DNA of 59,326 nucleotides, from contig NZ_FOTM01000024.1 of the NCBI RefSeq assembly GCF_900114565.1, positions 1 through 59,326 on the forward strand. Reading direction: 5' to 3'. A program made the position numbers and the translations under genes. The notes under the pieces are model-generated. The model was not told the DNA's origin. It ran no database searches and saw only the letters and a program-made list of their open reading frames with translations. Positions 32,069-41,296 of the stretch are shown one piece after another. The first letter of the stretch is position 1. Each line of letters opens with the position of its first letter. The stretch comes from Leifsonia sp. CL147. Lineage in GTDB: Bacteria > Actinomycetota > Actinomycetes > Actinomycetales > Microbacteriaceae.

Positions 32069-33943
32069 CTACTCGGCGGGGAGGAGCTGCGCGGCGCGCA
32101 CGACGCGTCGGTGTGCGACCGCGATGAGCGCGAGCGCGAAGCCGGATGCGGCCCAGAGCAGTAGGCCTCCGAGGCCGCGCCAGGCGTCCGCGCTGCCGTC
32201 GATGGCACCCTGCAGCGCGGTGATCGCCGGCGAGGTCGGCAGCCATCCCAACGCCGCGCCGAAGAAGCCGGGCGCCGTGGAGACGATCCCCGACGCGAGC
32301 GTCACCACGACGACGAGCATGGACAGGAACCGCCCGACTCCGCCGAGCAGGGCGGCCAGCCCGTGGTTGACCGCTGCGAAGGCGATCCCGACGGCGACCG
32401 CCACCCCGGCGAATCCGAACCAGTGGCCGACGTCCAGACCGAGCGCCGGGGCCATGACCGCAGCCACGAGGCCGCCCTGGATGGCGCCGACCGCCGCCGC
32501 CGGCGCGAAGCCGTCGAGTGCGATCCGTCCGGCACTGCGCGAGGTGAGCAGCGCACGCCGCGACAGCGCCTGAAGGACCAGGAAGGTCGCCAGTGCACCG
32601 AGCCACAGGGCCACCGAAGCGAACAGCGGGATGCTGGAGGTCCCGAACGCCGTGGTGCCGGAGGCCTTCTGTGCCACGGGCTCGGCCGCGACCTTGGCGA
32701 GACTGGTGCGGTCTCCGCTGTCGTAGCTCGGCAACTGTGCGACGGCGGTGTGCAGGCCGGACGCCAGCGAAGCGCTGCCCGACGCCGACTGATCGGCGCC
32801 GGACGCGAGTGCCGGGATCCCGCCGCTCAGCTGCTGAACGCCGGTCGCCAGCTGCCGTGCGCCGTCCGCCGACTGGGATGCGCCGGAGGCCAGCTGCGCT
32901 GCTCCCGACGCCGACTGCGACACGCCGCCGGTGTACTGCCCGAGTTGTGTCGCGAAGCTCTGGCTGCCCGAGGAGAGGCCAGCGGCGTACGCCTGCGCCG
33001 TGTTCAGATCGGTGAGCTGCGCCTTGAGCTGAGCGCACAGCGCGGCAACCGCGGGGTCGGCCGGGGGAGCGCAGTTCTGCGCGACCGCCGCGTTGATCCC
33101 GTTTGTGGCGGCCGTCAGGTGCGAGGACGTCGTCGCCGCCGTCCCGGCGAGCTGCTGCGCCCCGCCCTGAACGGCCGTCCCGCTCGAGGCGAGGGTGCCG
33201 AGGCCGTTCGCGAGGCCCGACGCGCCGTCGGACAGCGTCGAGATCCCGTCTGCGAGCGAGGAAGCGCCGGTCGACAGCTGCGCCGCTCCGTCTGCCAGCT
33301 GATGGGTTCCGCTCGCGAGCTGCGTCAGCCCTCCGGAGAGCTTGTCTGCGCCGGTGGCCGCCGTGTTCAACCGGCCGCCGAGCGTGTTAAAGCCGACGTA
33401 GACGTTCGCGATGTAGGTGGAGGTGAGCTGCTTGTTGAGCACCGAGGTCGCCGTCGTGGTCACCGCCTGGCTGATCGCCGGATCGACCAGCTTCGCCTGC
33501 GGGCTGGTGCGCACGTCGATCGTCGCCTGCCTCGCGTCGCCAGGCGTCCCCGCGATGGAGGTCGCCGCCTTCGAGAAGTTCTTCGGGATGGTGACCACGG
33601 ACACGTACTCGCCGCTGCTGACGCCCTGGTCGGCATCCTTCTGGTCGGTCAGGACCCACGTGAAGTTCTCGTTCTTCGAGTCGAGCAGTCCGGCGGCGAG
33701 CTGGCGGCCGAGCGGCACCGTCTGGCCGTTCACCGTCACGGGAGTGTCGAGGTTCACCACGGCGGCCTTGACATCGTGCAGACGATCGGTGGGGTTCCAC
33801 AGCGCCCAGACGAGCAGCCCTCCGATCGTGATGGGGACGAGCAGGATGCCGGCGATGGTCAGCCAGGTCACCCGCTTGTCGGAGCGGAGGCGCTCCAGCG
33901 AGAACAGCGAGCGCGGCCGGCGGAGGCGGGAGGAAGTGGTCAT
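32069..33943 (-). CDS. YhgE/Pip-domain membrane protein
   Basis: A 624-residue protein with one N-terminal membrane helix (TWLTIAGILLVPITIGGLLVW), a long extracytoplasmic part and five or so C-terminal helices. The middle carries many short repeats of the pattern LasG (LSGGLTQLASGTHQLADGAA and similar), typical of YhgE/Pip proteins. Relatives include EsaA of type VII systems and ABC-2-like transport proteins. It overlaps the MMPL gene by 4 bp (ATGA), so it probably assists export by the MMPL protein. Both are likely repressed by the divergent TetR. Confidence 0.88.
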   Translation of the reverse strand: MTTSSRLRRPRSLFSLERLRSDKRVTWLTIAGILLVPITIGGLLVWALWNPTDRLHDVKAAVVNLDTPVTVNGQTVPLGRQLAAGLLDSKNENFTWVLTDQKDADQGVSSGEYVSVVTIPKNFSKAATSIAGTPGDARQATIDVRTSPQAKLVDPAISQAVTTTATSVLNKQLTSTYIANVYVGFNTLGGRLNTAATGADKLSGGLTQLASGTHQLADGAAQLSTGASSLADGISTLSDGASGLANGLGTLASSGTAVQGGAQQLAGTAATTSSHLTAATNGINAAVAQNCAPPADPAVAALCAQLKAQLTDLNTAQAYAAGLSSGSQSFATQLGQYTGGVSQSASGAAQLASGASQSADGARQLATGVQQLSGGIPALASGADQSASGSASLASGLHTAVAQLPSYDSGDRTSLAKVAAEPVAQKASGTTAFGTSSIPLFASVALWLGALATFLVLQALSRRALLTSRSAGRIALDGFAPAAAVGAIQGGLVAAVMAPALGLDVGHWFGFAGVAVAVGIAFAAVNHGLAALLGGVGRFLSMLVVVVTLASGIVSTAPGFFGAALGWLPTSPAITALQGAIDGSADAWRGLGGLLLWAASGFALALIAVAHRRVVRAAQLLPAE

Positions 33944-36870
33944 CGGGCGTTCGCCTTCTCGAGGTGGGCGCCGTGCTCGGCGAGGTCGGAATCGGTGGGT
34001 TCGTCCAGTGCTGTGGACCGCTGCGCGACGGTTCGCTCCCGGTCGTCCAGGTCGAGGATGGCCGGCTCTGCGGTCTCCGGGAGGAGGTCATCGAGCCGCG
34101 AGGGATCGACGCAGCCGACGGCGAGCGCAAACGGCCGCCCCTCGACCCGGGCGCGGCTGAGCGCAGCCGTCAGCTCTGCCCGGATGCGCCGCCGCTCGAC
34201 GGGATCGGTCAGCGTGTCGACGGCGTCCAGCGCCACGAGCTGCGGGCGCCCGGCCAGCGCCCGGCGCAGATCGTCCACGGGGGTCTCGGCCGCATCCAGC
34301 CGGACCACGGCCGTCCGCGAGCGGACCGCCGCCCCGCGCGTCGGGAGCACGAAGCCCGCGACCTTCACCGTGCCGGAGTCGACGGGCGTCCGTGCGGTGA
34401 TCGCCATGAGCACAGCGGCCGCGGCCGTGCGGTCGTCACCGCGCACCACGAGCACCTCCCCGTCGGAGAGCCGGAATGACACGTCACCGACCAGCCGCCG
34501 GCTCCGCGCGCTGACGCCCAGCCCGTCCGCGGCCGCAACGATCCGGGCGACGTCGGTGGGCCAGTTCGCGAGCTCGAGCTCCTTCTGCAGGCCGTCGCCT
34601 TCCACATCGAACGAGGGGAGGATGCGGTCGAGCCAGCGGGGCATCCACCAGGCCTTGTCGCCGAGAAGCTGGAGGATCGCGGGCACGAGGGTCATCCGGA
34701 CGATGAACGCGTCGACGAACACCCCGACCGCGAGGCCGAGCGCGATCGGCTTGATCGACGCGTCGCCCTCCGGCACGAACGCGGCGAACACCGAGATCAT
34801 GATGACGGCGGCCGCGGTCACGACCTTCGCAGAGCTCACGAACCCGCTCCGGATGGCGCGGCGCGCGTCGCCGCCGTGCACGAAGTCCTCGCGGATGCGG
34901 CTGACCAGGAACACCTCGTAGTCCATCGCCAGCCCGAACAGCACGCCCATCAGGATGATCGGCATGAACGAGATGATCGGCCCGGTCTTGTCGACATGGA
35001 GCGCATCGCCGAACCAGCCCCACTCGAACACCACGGTCACGGCGCCGAACGCCGCACCGACGGAGAGCAGGTAGCCGAGGGCTGCCTTGATCGGCACCGC
35101 GATCGAGCGGAACACCATGGTGAGCAGGATCAGGGACAGACCGACGACGAGGAGGCCGAAGGGGAGCAGTGCTCCCGCCAGCCGCGAGGATACGTCGATC
35201 TGCGCGGCGGTGTTCCCGGTCACCTTGAGGTCGACGCCGTACTGGTCGAGGAAGTGCTGATGCTTCCCGCGGAGCTCGGCCACCAGGGCGGCCGTCTTCT
35301 GGTCGTCGGGACCGGTCGTCGGGACGACCTGCACGATGCCGGTATCGGCGGTCGCGTTGGGAACAGCGAGCGGGACGGAGGCGACGCCCGGCAGCCGGGA
35401 GATCTCGTGGCCGATCTTCGTCATCAGTCCGACCGGATCGGTGCTCGAGATGATCGAGCCCGTCACGATCAGCGGGCCGTTGTAGCCGGGACCGAAGTGG
35501 TCGGACACCAGGTCGTAGGCGACCCGCGCCGGCGTTCCCTCGGGCTGCGACCCGGCATCGGGCAGCGCCAGGCGCAACTGGAGCGCCGGGATGGCCGCCA
35601 CCCCGAGCGCGACGATCACGGCGACGATCGTGACGATCGGAAACCGCGTGACAGCGCGCACCCAGCCCCGGAAGAACCCGGGGGGGATGTCGGCTTTCGC
35701 GGCATGCGCGAAGGAGTGGGCGGGGGTGCCGGCCGGCTCGGCGGACCCGGCCGCGGTCGTGGCGGCGGGCGCCGCCGGGGATGCCGGCACGTCGGTCGCC
35801 GCCGCTGCCGTCGCTCGCCTCCGGGCCGCCCGCGCAGCCTTCCGGCGCCCGGGCGTCAGCCGCGCTCCTGCGAAGCCGAGCATCGCGGGCGTGAGCGTCA
35901 GTGCCACGAGCACGGCGACCGCCACGCCGACCGACGCGGCGATGCCCATCGTGGTGAGGAACGGGATGTTCGCCACGGCCAGTCCGGCCAGCGCGATGAT
36001 CACGGTGATCCCGGCGAACAGCACCGCGGATCCGGCAGTCGCAACGGAGCGTGCGGCCGACTCCGCCGGAGGCACGCCTGCCTTCAGCTGGGCCTGGTGA
36101 CGGGAGATGATGAACAGCGAGTAGTCGATCCCGACGGCGAGGCCCAGCATCAGGGCGAGCATCGGGGTGGTCGACGAGATCGAGCCGAAGAGCGTCGCGA
36201 TGAAGATCAGGCACATCGAGATGGCCACACCGAGAAGGGCCGTGAGGAGCGGCATCCCGGCCGCCAGGAACGAGCCGAACGTGAGGATGAGCACCACGAG
36301 CGCGACTCCAACGCCGATGAGCTCGATGAGGGACAGGGAGGGCAGGTTCTGCGAGAACAACTGACCCCCGAGCGCCGACTTCGAACCGTCCGGGAGCTGC
36401 TTCGCGAGGTCGGCTCCCGCATCCTTCAGGGCGGTCTTGGTCGCATCCGTCACCGTGGTCATCTGGCCCGTGAGCTGGACCGTCACGATGGCCGCCGAGC
36501 GGTCGCCGGAGATCAGGTTCTTGACCTGAGCGGAATAGGGGGAGCTGACGCCCGAGACGCCGTCGACCTTCTTCAGCACTCCGACGACGTGTTCGACCGG
36601 CTGCCTCATGTCGCTGTCATCGACTGTCCGGCCCTCGGGCGCCACGACGACGAGCTGCGCACTCGTGCCGCTGACCTGCGGGAACGTGCGACTCAGCGTG
36701 TCGAGCGCTTCCTGCGACTCCGTGCCGGGGATGCTGAAACTGTTGTCCGTGCCCTGGTTGAACAGGAGCGCGCCGCCGCCGAGAAGGGCCAGGAGCCCGA
36801 TCCAGACGATGACGACGAGGGTGCGGGCTCGGTAGGCCCACCGGCCGACCGAATACAGAAGCGAGGACAC
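33940..36870 (-). CDS. MMPL exporter with degenerate ABC-ATPase-like C-terminus
   Basis: A 976-residue RND/MMPL transporter with two repeats of about six membrane helices and two large outside loops (residues about 40-190 and 450-590). Such proteins export lipids or drugs using the proton gradient. The last 219 residues, after WWMPRWLDRIL, look like an ABC ATPase fold. VSFRLSDGEVLVVRGDDR aligns with the Walker A region but has GDDRTAAAA in place of GxxGxGK(S/T), and PQLVALDAVDTLTDP resembles Walker B without the catalytic Glu. It is therefore unlikely to hydrolyse ATP. The gene lies across twin TetR operators from its presumed regulator. Confidence 0.87.
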   Translation of the reverse strand: MSSLLYSVGRWAYRARTLVVIVWIGLLALLGGGALLFNQGTDNSFSIPGTESQEALDTLSRTFPQVSGTSAQLVVVAPEGRTVDDSDMRQPVEHVVGVLKKVDGVSGVSSPYSAQVKNLISGDRSAAIVTVQLTGQMTTVTDATKTALKDAGADLAKQLPDGSKSALGGQLFSQNLPSLSLIELIGVGVALVVLILTFGSFLAAGMPLLTALLGVAISMCLIFIATLFGSISSTTPMLALMLGLAVGIDYSLFIISRHQAQLKAGVPPAESAARSVATAGSAVLFAGITVIIALAGLAVANIPFLTTMGIAASVGVAVAVLVALTLTPAMLGFAGARLTPGRRKAARAARRRATAAAATDVPASPAAPAATTAAGSAEPAGTPAHSFAHAAKADIPPGFFRGWVRAVTRFPIVTIVAVIVALGVAAIPALQLRLALPDAGSQPEGTPARVAYDLVSDHFGPGYNGPLIVTGSIISSTDPVGLMTKIGHEISRLPGVASVPLAVPNATADTGIVQVVPTTGPDDQKTAALVAELRGKHQHFLDQYGVDLKVTGNTAAQIDVSSRLAGALLPFGLLVVGLSLILLTMVFRSIAVPIKAALGYLLSVGAAFGAVTVVFEWGWFGDALHVDKTGPIISFMPIILMGVLFGLAMDYEVFLVSRIREDFVHGGDARRAIRSGFVSSAKVVTAAAVIMISVFAAFVPEGDASIKPIALGLAVGVFVDAFIVRMTLVPAILQLLGDKAWWMPRWLDRILPSFDVEGDGLQKELELANWPTDVARIVAAADGLGVSARSRRLVGDVSFRLSDGEVLVVRGDDRTAAAAVLMAITARTPVDSGTVKVAGFVLPTRGAAVRSRTAVVRLDAAETPVDDLRRALAGRPQLVALDAVDTLTDPVERRRIRAELTAALSRARVEGRPFALAVGCVDPSRLDDLLPETAEPAILDLDDRERTVAQRSTALDEPTDSDLAEHGAHLEKANAR

Positions 36871-36914
36871 GCGTTCTCCAGTGATTGACTATCGAGGATG
36901 ATCAAAGAATTTTC

Positions 36915-36930
36915 GATACACCCTTGTATC
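36915..36930. promoter_or_regulatory. TetR operator, site 1
   Basis: GATACA-CCCT-TGTATC, a perfect palindrome with 6-base arms, 45 bp upstream of the MMPL start. A matching site lies 33 bp further on. Confidence 0.82.
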
Positions 36931-36947
36931 CGTACATGACCGTATCG

Positions 36948-36963
36948 GATACACTTCTGTATC
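36948..36963. promoter_or_regulatory. TetR operator, site 2
   Basis: GATACA-CTTC-TGTATC repeats the arms of site 1 exactly with a different 4-base spacer. The 33-bp centre distance is about three helical turns, so both dimers would bind the same DNA face. Confidence 0.82.
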
Positions 36964-36990
36964 GGAAGCTCGATTCAGGAAGGTTTCAGC

Positions 36991-37677
36991 TTGGAACGCA
37001 CGACTCTCAGTGACGGCGTGACCGAAGACGGCCGCGAGGACGGCCCCACGGAGTCCGCCCGCCGTCGGCGCACCCGCACCCGCCTGCTCGATGCGGCCTT
37101 CGAGGTGTTCGCCGAGGAGGGTGTGCGGGCCGCCAGCGTCGAGACCATCGCCGAAGCCGCCGGCTTCACCCGCGGCGCGTTCTACTCGAACTTCTCGAGC
37201 AAGGAGGAGCTGTTCTTCGCTCTCATGGAGCGCGAGAAGGCCATGCGCGTGGAGCAGCTCGTCACCGGCGTCGACCAGTTCCTCACACCCCTGGTCGGGG
37301 ACGAGGGGGCGGAACTGGGGGATGAGGACGTCCTGCAGACGATCAGCCGCATCCTGGAGCTGCAGTCCGACGACCGCCGGTGGTGGCTCGTGCAGGCCGA
37401 GTTCCAGCTCATGGCACTGCGCGATCACTCGATCGCCGCCGATTACCTGCGCTACCACGACGAGTTCTTCTCCGAGCTCACCGAGATCGTCGTGGCGGCG
37501 CTGGCGAGCGCACGGCGCCGATTCACGATCGACGCGGGGGAAGCCGTCCGCGTCATCGCCGAGCTCTGTGCCAGCGGTGAAGCGCGGGCAGTGCTCTCCG
37601 GAGACCAGCGGTCGTTCACGGCGCGGCTCTCGGAGTCGGTCCCGGCCATCCTGCTCGCACTCACCGAGCGCACCTGA
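36991..37677 (+). CDS. TetR-family repressor of MMPL/YhgE operon
   Basis: A 228-residue TetR regulator. The N-terminal DNA-binding part is RTRLLDAAFEVFAEEGVRAASVETIAEAAGFTRGAFYSNFSSKEELF, with a clear recognition helix. The TTG at 36991 follows GGAAGG and gives the usual extension. It is divergent from the MMPL-YhgE operon, with two identical-arm palindromes between them. It probably represses both and is released by a hydrophobic substrate of the pump. Confidence 0.9.
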   Translation: MERTTLSDGVTEDGREDGPTESARRRRTRTRLLDAAFEVFAEEGVRAASVETIAEAAGFTRGAFYSNFSSKEELFFALMEREKAMRVEQLVTGVDQFLTPLVGDEGAELGDEDVLQTISRILELQSDDRRWWLVQAEFQLMALRDHSIAADYLRYHDEFFSELTEIVVAALASARRRFTIDAGEAVRVIAELCASGEARAVLSGDQRSFTARLSESVPAILLALTERT

Positions 37678-37781
37678 ACGGGGAGCCGCGTGCGCGCCGA
37701 GCGGGCCGCGTGCGGGCCGAGCGGGCAGCCTCCCGTGGCCGTTTGAGCGTTCGTCAAGCGTGGGCCGCTAGCATCTGAGGG

Positions 37782-38687
37782 ATGCGAGCCGAAGGATCCC
37801 GGACACCCCGTGCGGCACGCGTTCCGCGTCTGCTCCGTGCCGCCGCGGTGATCGCCTCGGCCGCCTGCATCGCCCTGCTGAGCGGATGCTCGGGCTCGCC
37901 GACGAGCGCCCAGAGACCGCAGGCTCCCGCCACCGACGTCCCGGCGCCCACATCCACGCCCGACCCGTTCCACACGGAGCCGCTCACCCCGCTCACCCGG
38001 TATGTGGCGCTGGGCGACTCCTTCGCGGCCGGACTGGGCGCCGGTGCGGAGAAGGGCGGCTGCCGGCTCAGCCCGTACAGCTATCCGTCCGTGTTCGCCC
38101 GGCGTTCCGGCGTGGACCTGATCGTCAACGCCGCCTGCGCCGGCGCCACCACCTCCGACCTGCTGAAGCACCAGCTGATCGCCCTCGACGAGCGGACCGA
38201 TCTCGTCACGGTGAGCATCGGCGGGAACGACCTCGGCGTGCAGGCGATCGCAGCGGACTGCGCCGCAGGCAAGGCGGCGGCCTGCCGGAACGAGGTGACG
38301 GCGGCTCTCTCCCTCCTCAACGTCCTGCCCGACCGCCTGACCACGGTCTACAGCGCCATCGCTCAGGCCGCGCCGAACGCACGCATCGTGGTGACCGGCT
38401 ACACCCTGCTGTACGACGCCTCCGATCCGAACGCGAAAGACTTCGGGACCGCGGCGGCGATCAACGCGGCGACGCTCGGGCTCAACGAGGTCGTCCGCCA
38501 GGCGGTGGACCAGCAGCGGAGCGCCGGGAAGCCGATGACGTACCTCCCGGTCGACTTCGCGGGACACGCGATCGGCGACCGTAAGCCCTGGCTCAACACG
38601 ACCGGCCCCGACGTGTTCCATCCCACGGCGGCCGGCTACGCGGAGTACGCCGCACGACTCGTCCAGCTGCTCGGCACGGCGAAGTAG
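37782..38687 (+). CDS. SGNH/GDSL-family lipoprotein esterase
   Basis: A 301-residue secreted hydrolase. The signal peptide ends in a lipobox (LLSGC, Cys about 37), then a Pro/Thr-rich linker leads to the catalytic domain. SGNH blocks are present: GDSFAAGLG (block I, nucleophile Ser), the Gly of block II, SIGGNDLG (block III, Asn) and GPDVFHPTAAGY (block V, Asp and His). It probably cleaves lipids or acetylated surface sugars. It is a single gene; GAGGG lies just upstream of the ATG. Confidence 0.9.
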   Translation: MRAEGSRTPRAARVPRLLRAAAVIASAACIALLSGCSGSPTSAQRPQAPATDVPAPTSTPDPFHTEPLTPLTRYVALGDSFAAGLGAGAEKGGCRLSPYSYPSVFARRSGVDLIVNAACAGATTSDLLKHQLIALDERTDLVTVSIGGNDLGVQAIAADCAAGKAAACRNEVTAALSLLNVLPDRLTTVYSAIAQAAPNARIVVTGYTLLYDASDPNAKDFGTAAAINAATLGLNEVVRQAVDQQRSAGKPMTYLPVDFAGHAIGDRKPWLNTTGPDVFHPTAAGYAEYAARLVQLLGTAK

Positions 38688-38788
38688 CCCCTCCCGGGTC
38701 CCGCGGGCCGCGCGTCGGAGCCGCCTGGGAGGACGCTGGTACCCTGGCTGGTGTCCACGTCCCGACCCTTCGAGGGAGTTGACCCACC

Positions 38789-40357
38789 ATCACAGCGACG
38801 CCTGACACGCCGCCCGCCACCGCGCCGGACCACGATGCGCCGCACGCCGACGCGCCGCAGACCGAGCAGTACGACCTGGTCATCGTGTCCAACCGCCTGC
38901 CCGTCGACCGTGTGGTCGACGACACCGGGAAGTCCGACTGGCGGCCGTCCCCCGGCGGGCTGGTGGCGGCGCTCGAGCCCGTCATGCGCGCGAAGGACGG
39001 CGTCTGGATCGGGTGGGCGGGTGTCGCCGGCGAGCAGATCGAGCCGTTCGAGGCGGGCGGGATCAGCATCGTGCCGGTGCCGCTGTCCGAGGAGGAGCTC
39101 CAGCGCTATTACGAGGGCTTCTCCAACGACACCCTGTGGCCGCTGTATCACGATGTGATCGCCCAGCCGAGCTACCACCGGGAGTGGTGGGACAGCTACG
39201 TGAACGTGAACCGCCGGTTCGCGCGGGCGGCGGCCTCCGCATCCGCGAAGGGCGCCGTGGTCTGGGTGCACGACTACCAGCTGCAGCTGGTGCCGGCCAT
39301 GCTGCGCGAGTTGCGGCCGGATCTGGTGATCGGCTTCTTCAACCACATCCCCTTCCCGCCGTACGGCATCTACTCGCAGCTGCCGTGGCGCCGCCAGATC
39401 ATCGACGGGCTTCTGGGCGCGGACGTCATCGGCTTCCAGCGGGTCGCCGACGCCGGCAACTTCTCCCGGGCGGTGCGCCGTCTGAAGGGCTTCGAGACGC
39501 GCGGGCCGATCATCGAAGTGCCCATCGACGGAGACGACCCGGAGGCCGGATCGCACCGGCACGTCACCACGGGCCGCCGGGGCGGGCTGGTGCGCACGGT
39601 TCTGGCGCGCGCCTTCCCGATCTCGATCGATGTCGACCAGTACCAGTCGCTCGCGCGGCGACCCGAGATCCAGGCGCGGGCGCGGGAGATCCGCGCGGAG
39701 CTCGGCAACCCCGAGAAGATCATGCTCGGTGTCGACCGGCTCGATTACACGAAGGGGATCGGCCACCGCCTCACCGCTTTCGGCGAGCTCCTCGAGGAGG
39801 GCCGGCTGAAGGCGGAGGACGTGACGCTCGTCCAGGTCGCGAGCCCCAGCCGGGAGCGGGTCGAGACCTACCGGCAGCTCCGGGACGAGATCGAGCTGAC
39901 CGTCGGCCGCGTCAATGGGGACTACTCCACGCTCGGGCACACCGCCATCGCCTACCTCCATCACGGCTACCCGCGGGAGGAGATGGTCGCGCTCTACCTG
40001 GCCGCCGACGTGATGCTCGTGACGGCACTGCGCGACGGGATGAACCTGGTCGCCAAGGAGTACGTCGCAACCCGCGTCGACGAGGACGGCGTGCTCGTGC
40101 TCAGCGAGTTCGCGGGGGCCTCGGATGAGCTCCGGCAGGCGCTCCTGATCAACCCCCACGATATCGAGGGTCTCAAGGAGACCGTGCTGCAGGCGCTGGC
40201 CATGCCACGACGCGACCGCAACCGCCGGATGCGCGCCCTGCGCAAGAAGGTGCTCACCAACGACGTCGCCCGCTGGTCCGCATCGTTCCTCGACGCCCTG
40301 ACGCGCAGCGCGCACGGCGACCACCCCTTGCAGAACCCGCCCGTGAACCGGCGCTGA
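38789..40357 (+). CDS. otsA: Trehalose-6-phosphate synthase, apparent ATC start
   Basis: A GT20 enzyme that joins UDP- or GDP-glucose to glucose-6-phosphate. Visible blocks include YDLVIVSNRLPVDR, PSPGGLVAAL, VWVHDYQLQLVPAML, GVDRLDYTKGI and ALRDGMNLVAKEYV. The first standard start (GTG 38885) would remove the first beta strand (DLVIV) that precedes SNR. In frame, TGA stands at 38780 and only ATC at 38789 follows a ribosome site (GAGGGAG), giving an N-terminal tail ITATPDTPPATAPDH. I start there; a base error at 38791 is the alternative. otsB follows after 40 bp. Confidence 0.88.
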   Translation: MTATPDTPPATAPDHDAPHADAPQTEQYDLVIVSNRLPVDRVVDDTGKSDWRPSPGGLVAALEPVMRAKDGVWIGWAGVAGEQIEPFEAGGISIVPVPLSEEELQRYYEGFSNDTLWPLYHDVIAQPSYHREWWDSYVNVNRRFARAAASASAKGAVVWVHDYQLQLVPAMLRELRPDLVIGFFNHIPFPPYGIYSQLPWRRQIIDGLLGADVIGFQRVADAGNFSRAVRRLKGFETRGPIIEVPIDGDDPEAGSHRHVTTGRRGGLVRTVLARAFPISIDVDQYQSLARRPEIQARAREIRAELGNPEKIMLGVDRLDYTKGIGHRLTAFGELLEEGRLKAEDVTLVQVASPSRERVETYRQLRDEIELTVGRVNGDYSTLGHTAIAYLHHGYPREEMVALYLAADVMLVTALRDGMNLVAKEYVATRVDEDGVLVLSEFAGASDELRQALLINPHDIEGLKETVLQALAMPRRDRNRRMRALRKKVLTNDVARWSASFLDALTRSAHGDHPLQNPPVNRR

Positions 40358-40397
40358 GCCGCCCTTCCCGTCCTCCTAATCCCCACGCGAAAGACGC

Positions 40398-41225
40398 ATG
40401 ATCGACACCGCCCCGCACCACCTCCCGCCCGCTTCCGCGATCGCCCTCGCCTCCGCCCTGCGCGAGCTTGCAGCGACCGAGCGGCTGCTGCTCGCCCTGG
40501 ATTTCGACGGGACGCTGGCTCCCCTCGTGGATGTGCCGCGCGGCGCTCGCGCCCTGCCCGCGGCGAAAGCTGCGCTCGACCGTCTGGAGCGGCTGCCCCG
40601 CACCTGGGTCGGGTACGTCTCCGGCCGCCCGCTGACCAGCCTCGAGATCGTGACCGAGGCCGACGAGGATGCGCTGCTGATCGGTTCGCACGGGGTCGAG
40701 ACGCGCCTGGGCCGCGACGGCGTCTCGATCGACCTGGCGGACGCCGAGAAGAAGACGATGGCCCGGCTGGGCGAGGTGCTCCAGGGTCTCGTCGACGGCA
40801 TCCCCGGCGCGAAGCTCGAGACCAAGCCGGTCGGCTTCGGCGTGCATTACCGCAAGGTGCCGGGCGACCGGGGAGCCGAGGTGGTCCGCCGAGCGCGGGA
40901 GGCCGCGGCGACGGTGAGCCACGACCTCACCATCCGCGACGGCAAGGACATCATCGAGTTCTCGGTGCGCGGCGCGCACAAGGGCGAAGGCGTCGATCGG
41001 CTGCGCAGCTACACGCAGGCGACCGGCGTGCTGTTCGCCGGCGACGACGTCACCGACGAGGACGGCTTCCGCGTGCTCCGTCCGGCGCAGGGCGATGTCG
41101 GCATCAAGGTCGGCGAGGGGCAGACGGCCGCGCAGTTCCGGGTCGCCGACGAGCCGGCCATCGCCACGCTCCTCGGGATGCTCGCCGACGCGCGCGAGGC
41201 GCACGTCCAGTCGTCCACAGACTGA
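40398..41225 (+). CDS. otsB: Trehalose-6-phosphate phosphatase
   Basis: A 275-residue HAD-superfamily phosphatase that completes trehalose synthesis. HAD motif I is ALDFDGTLAPL (nucleophile Asp and Asp+2), motif II is the Ser of VSGRP, and motif IV is FAGDDVTDEDGF. KPVGFGVHYRK is the family substrate-recognition block. It directly follows otsA on the same strand, forming an otsAB operon used for osmotic and drought tolerance. Confidence 0.94.
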   Translation: MIDTAPHHLPPASAIALASALRELAATERLLLALDFDGTLAPLVDVPRGARALPAAKAALDRLERLPRTWVGYVSGRPLTSLEIVTEADEDALLIGSHGVETRLGRDGVSIDLADAEKKTMARLGEVLQGLVDGIPGAKLETKPVGFGVHYRKVPGDRGAEVVRRAREAAATVSHDLTIRDGKDIIEFSVRGAHKGEGVDRLRSYTQATGVLFAGDDVTDEDGFRVLRPAQGDVGIKVGEGQTAAQFRVADEPAIATLLGMLADAREAHVQSSTD

Positions 41226-41284
41226 GGACGCCGCCGGTTCTCCACCGGTATCGGCACATGGTCCGGCGGGCATTCGAGACGTCC

Positions 41285-41290
41285 TAGAGT
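41285..41290 (+). promoter_or_regulatory. -10 box of ilvD, leaderless start
   Basis: TAGAGT ends six bases before the ilvD ATG and no ribosome site is present, so transcription probably starts at the start codon. The -35 region is not clear. Confidence 0.5.
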
Positions 41291-41296
41291 TGTTCC

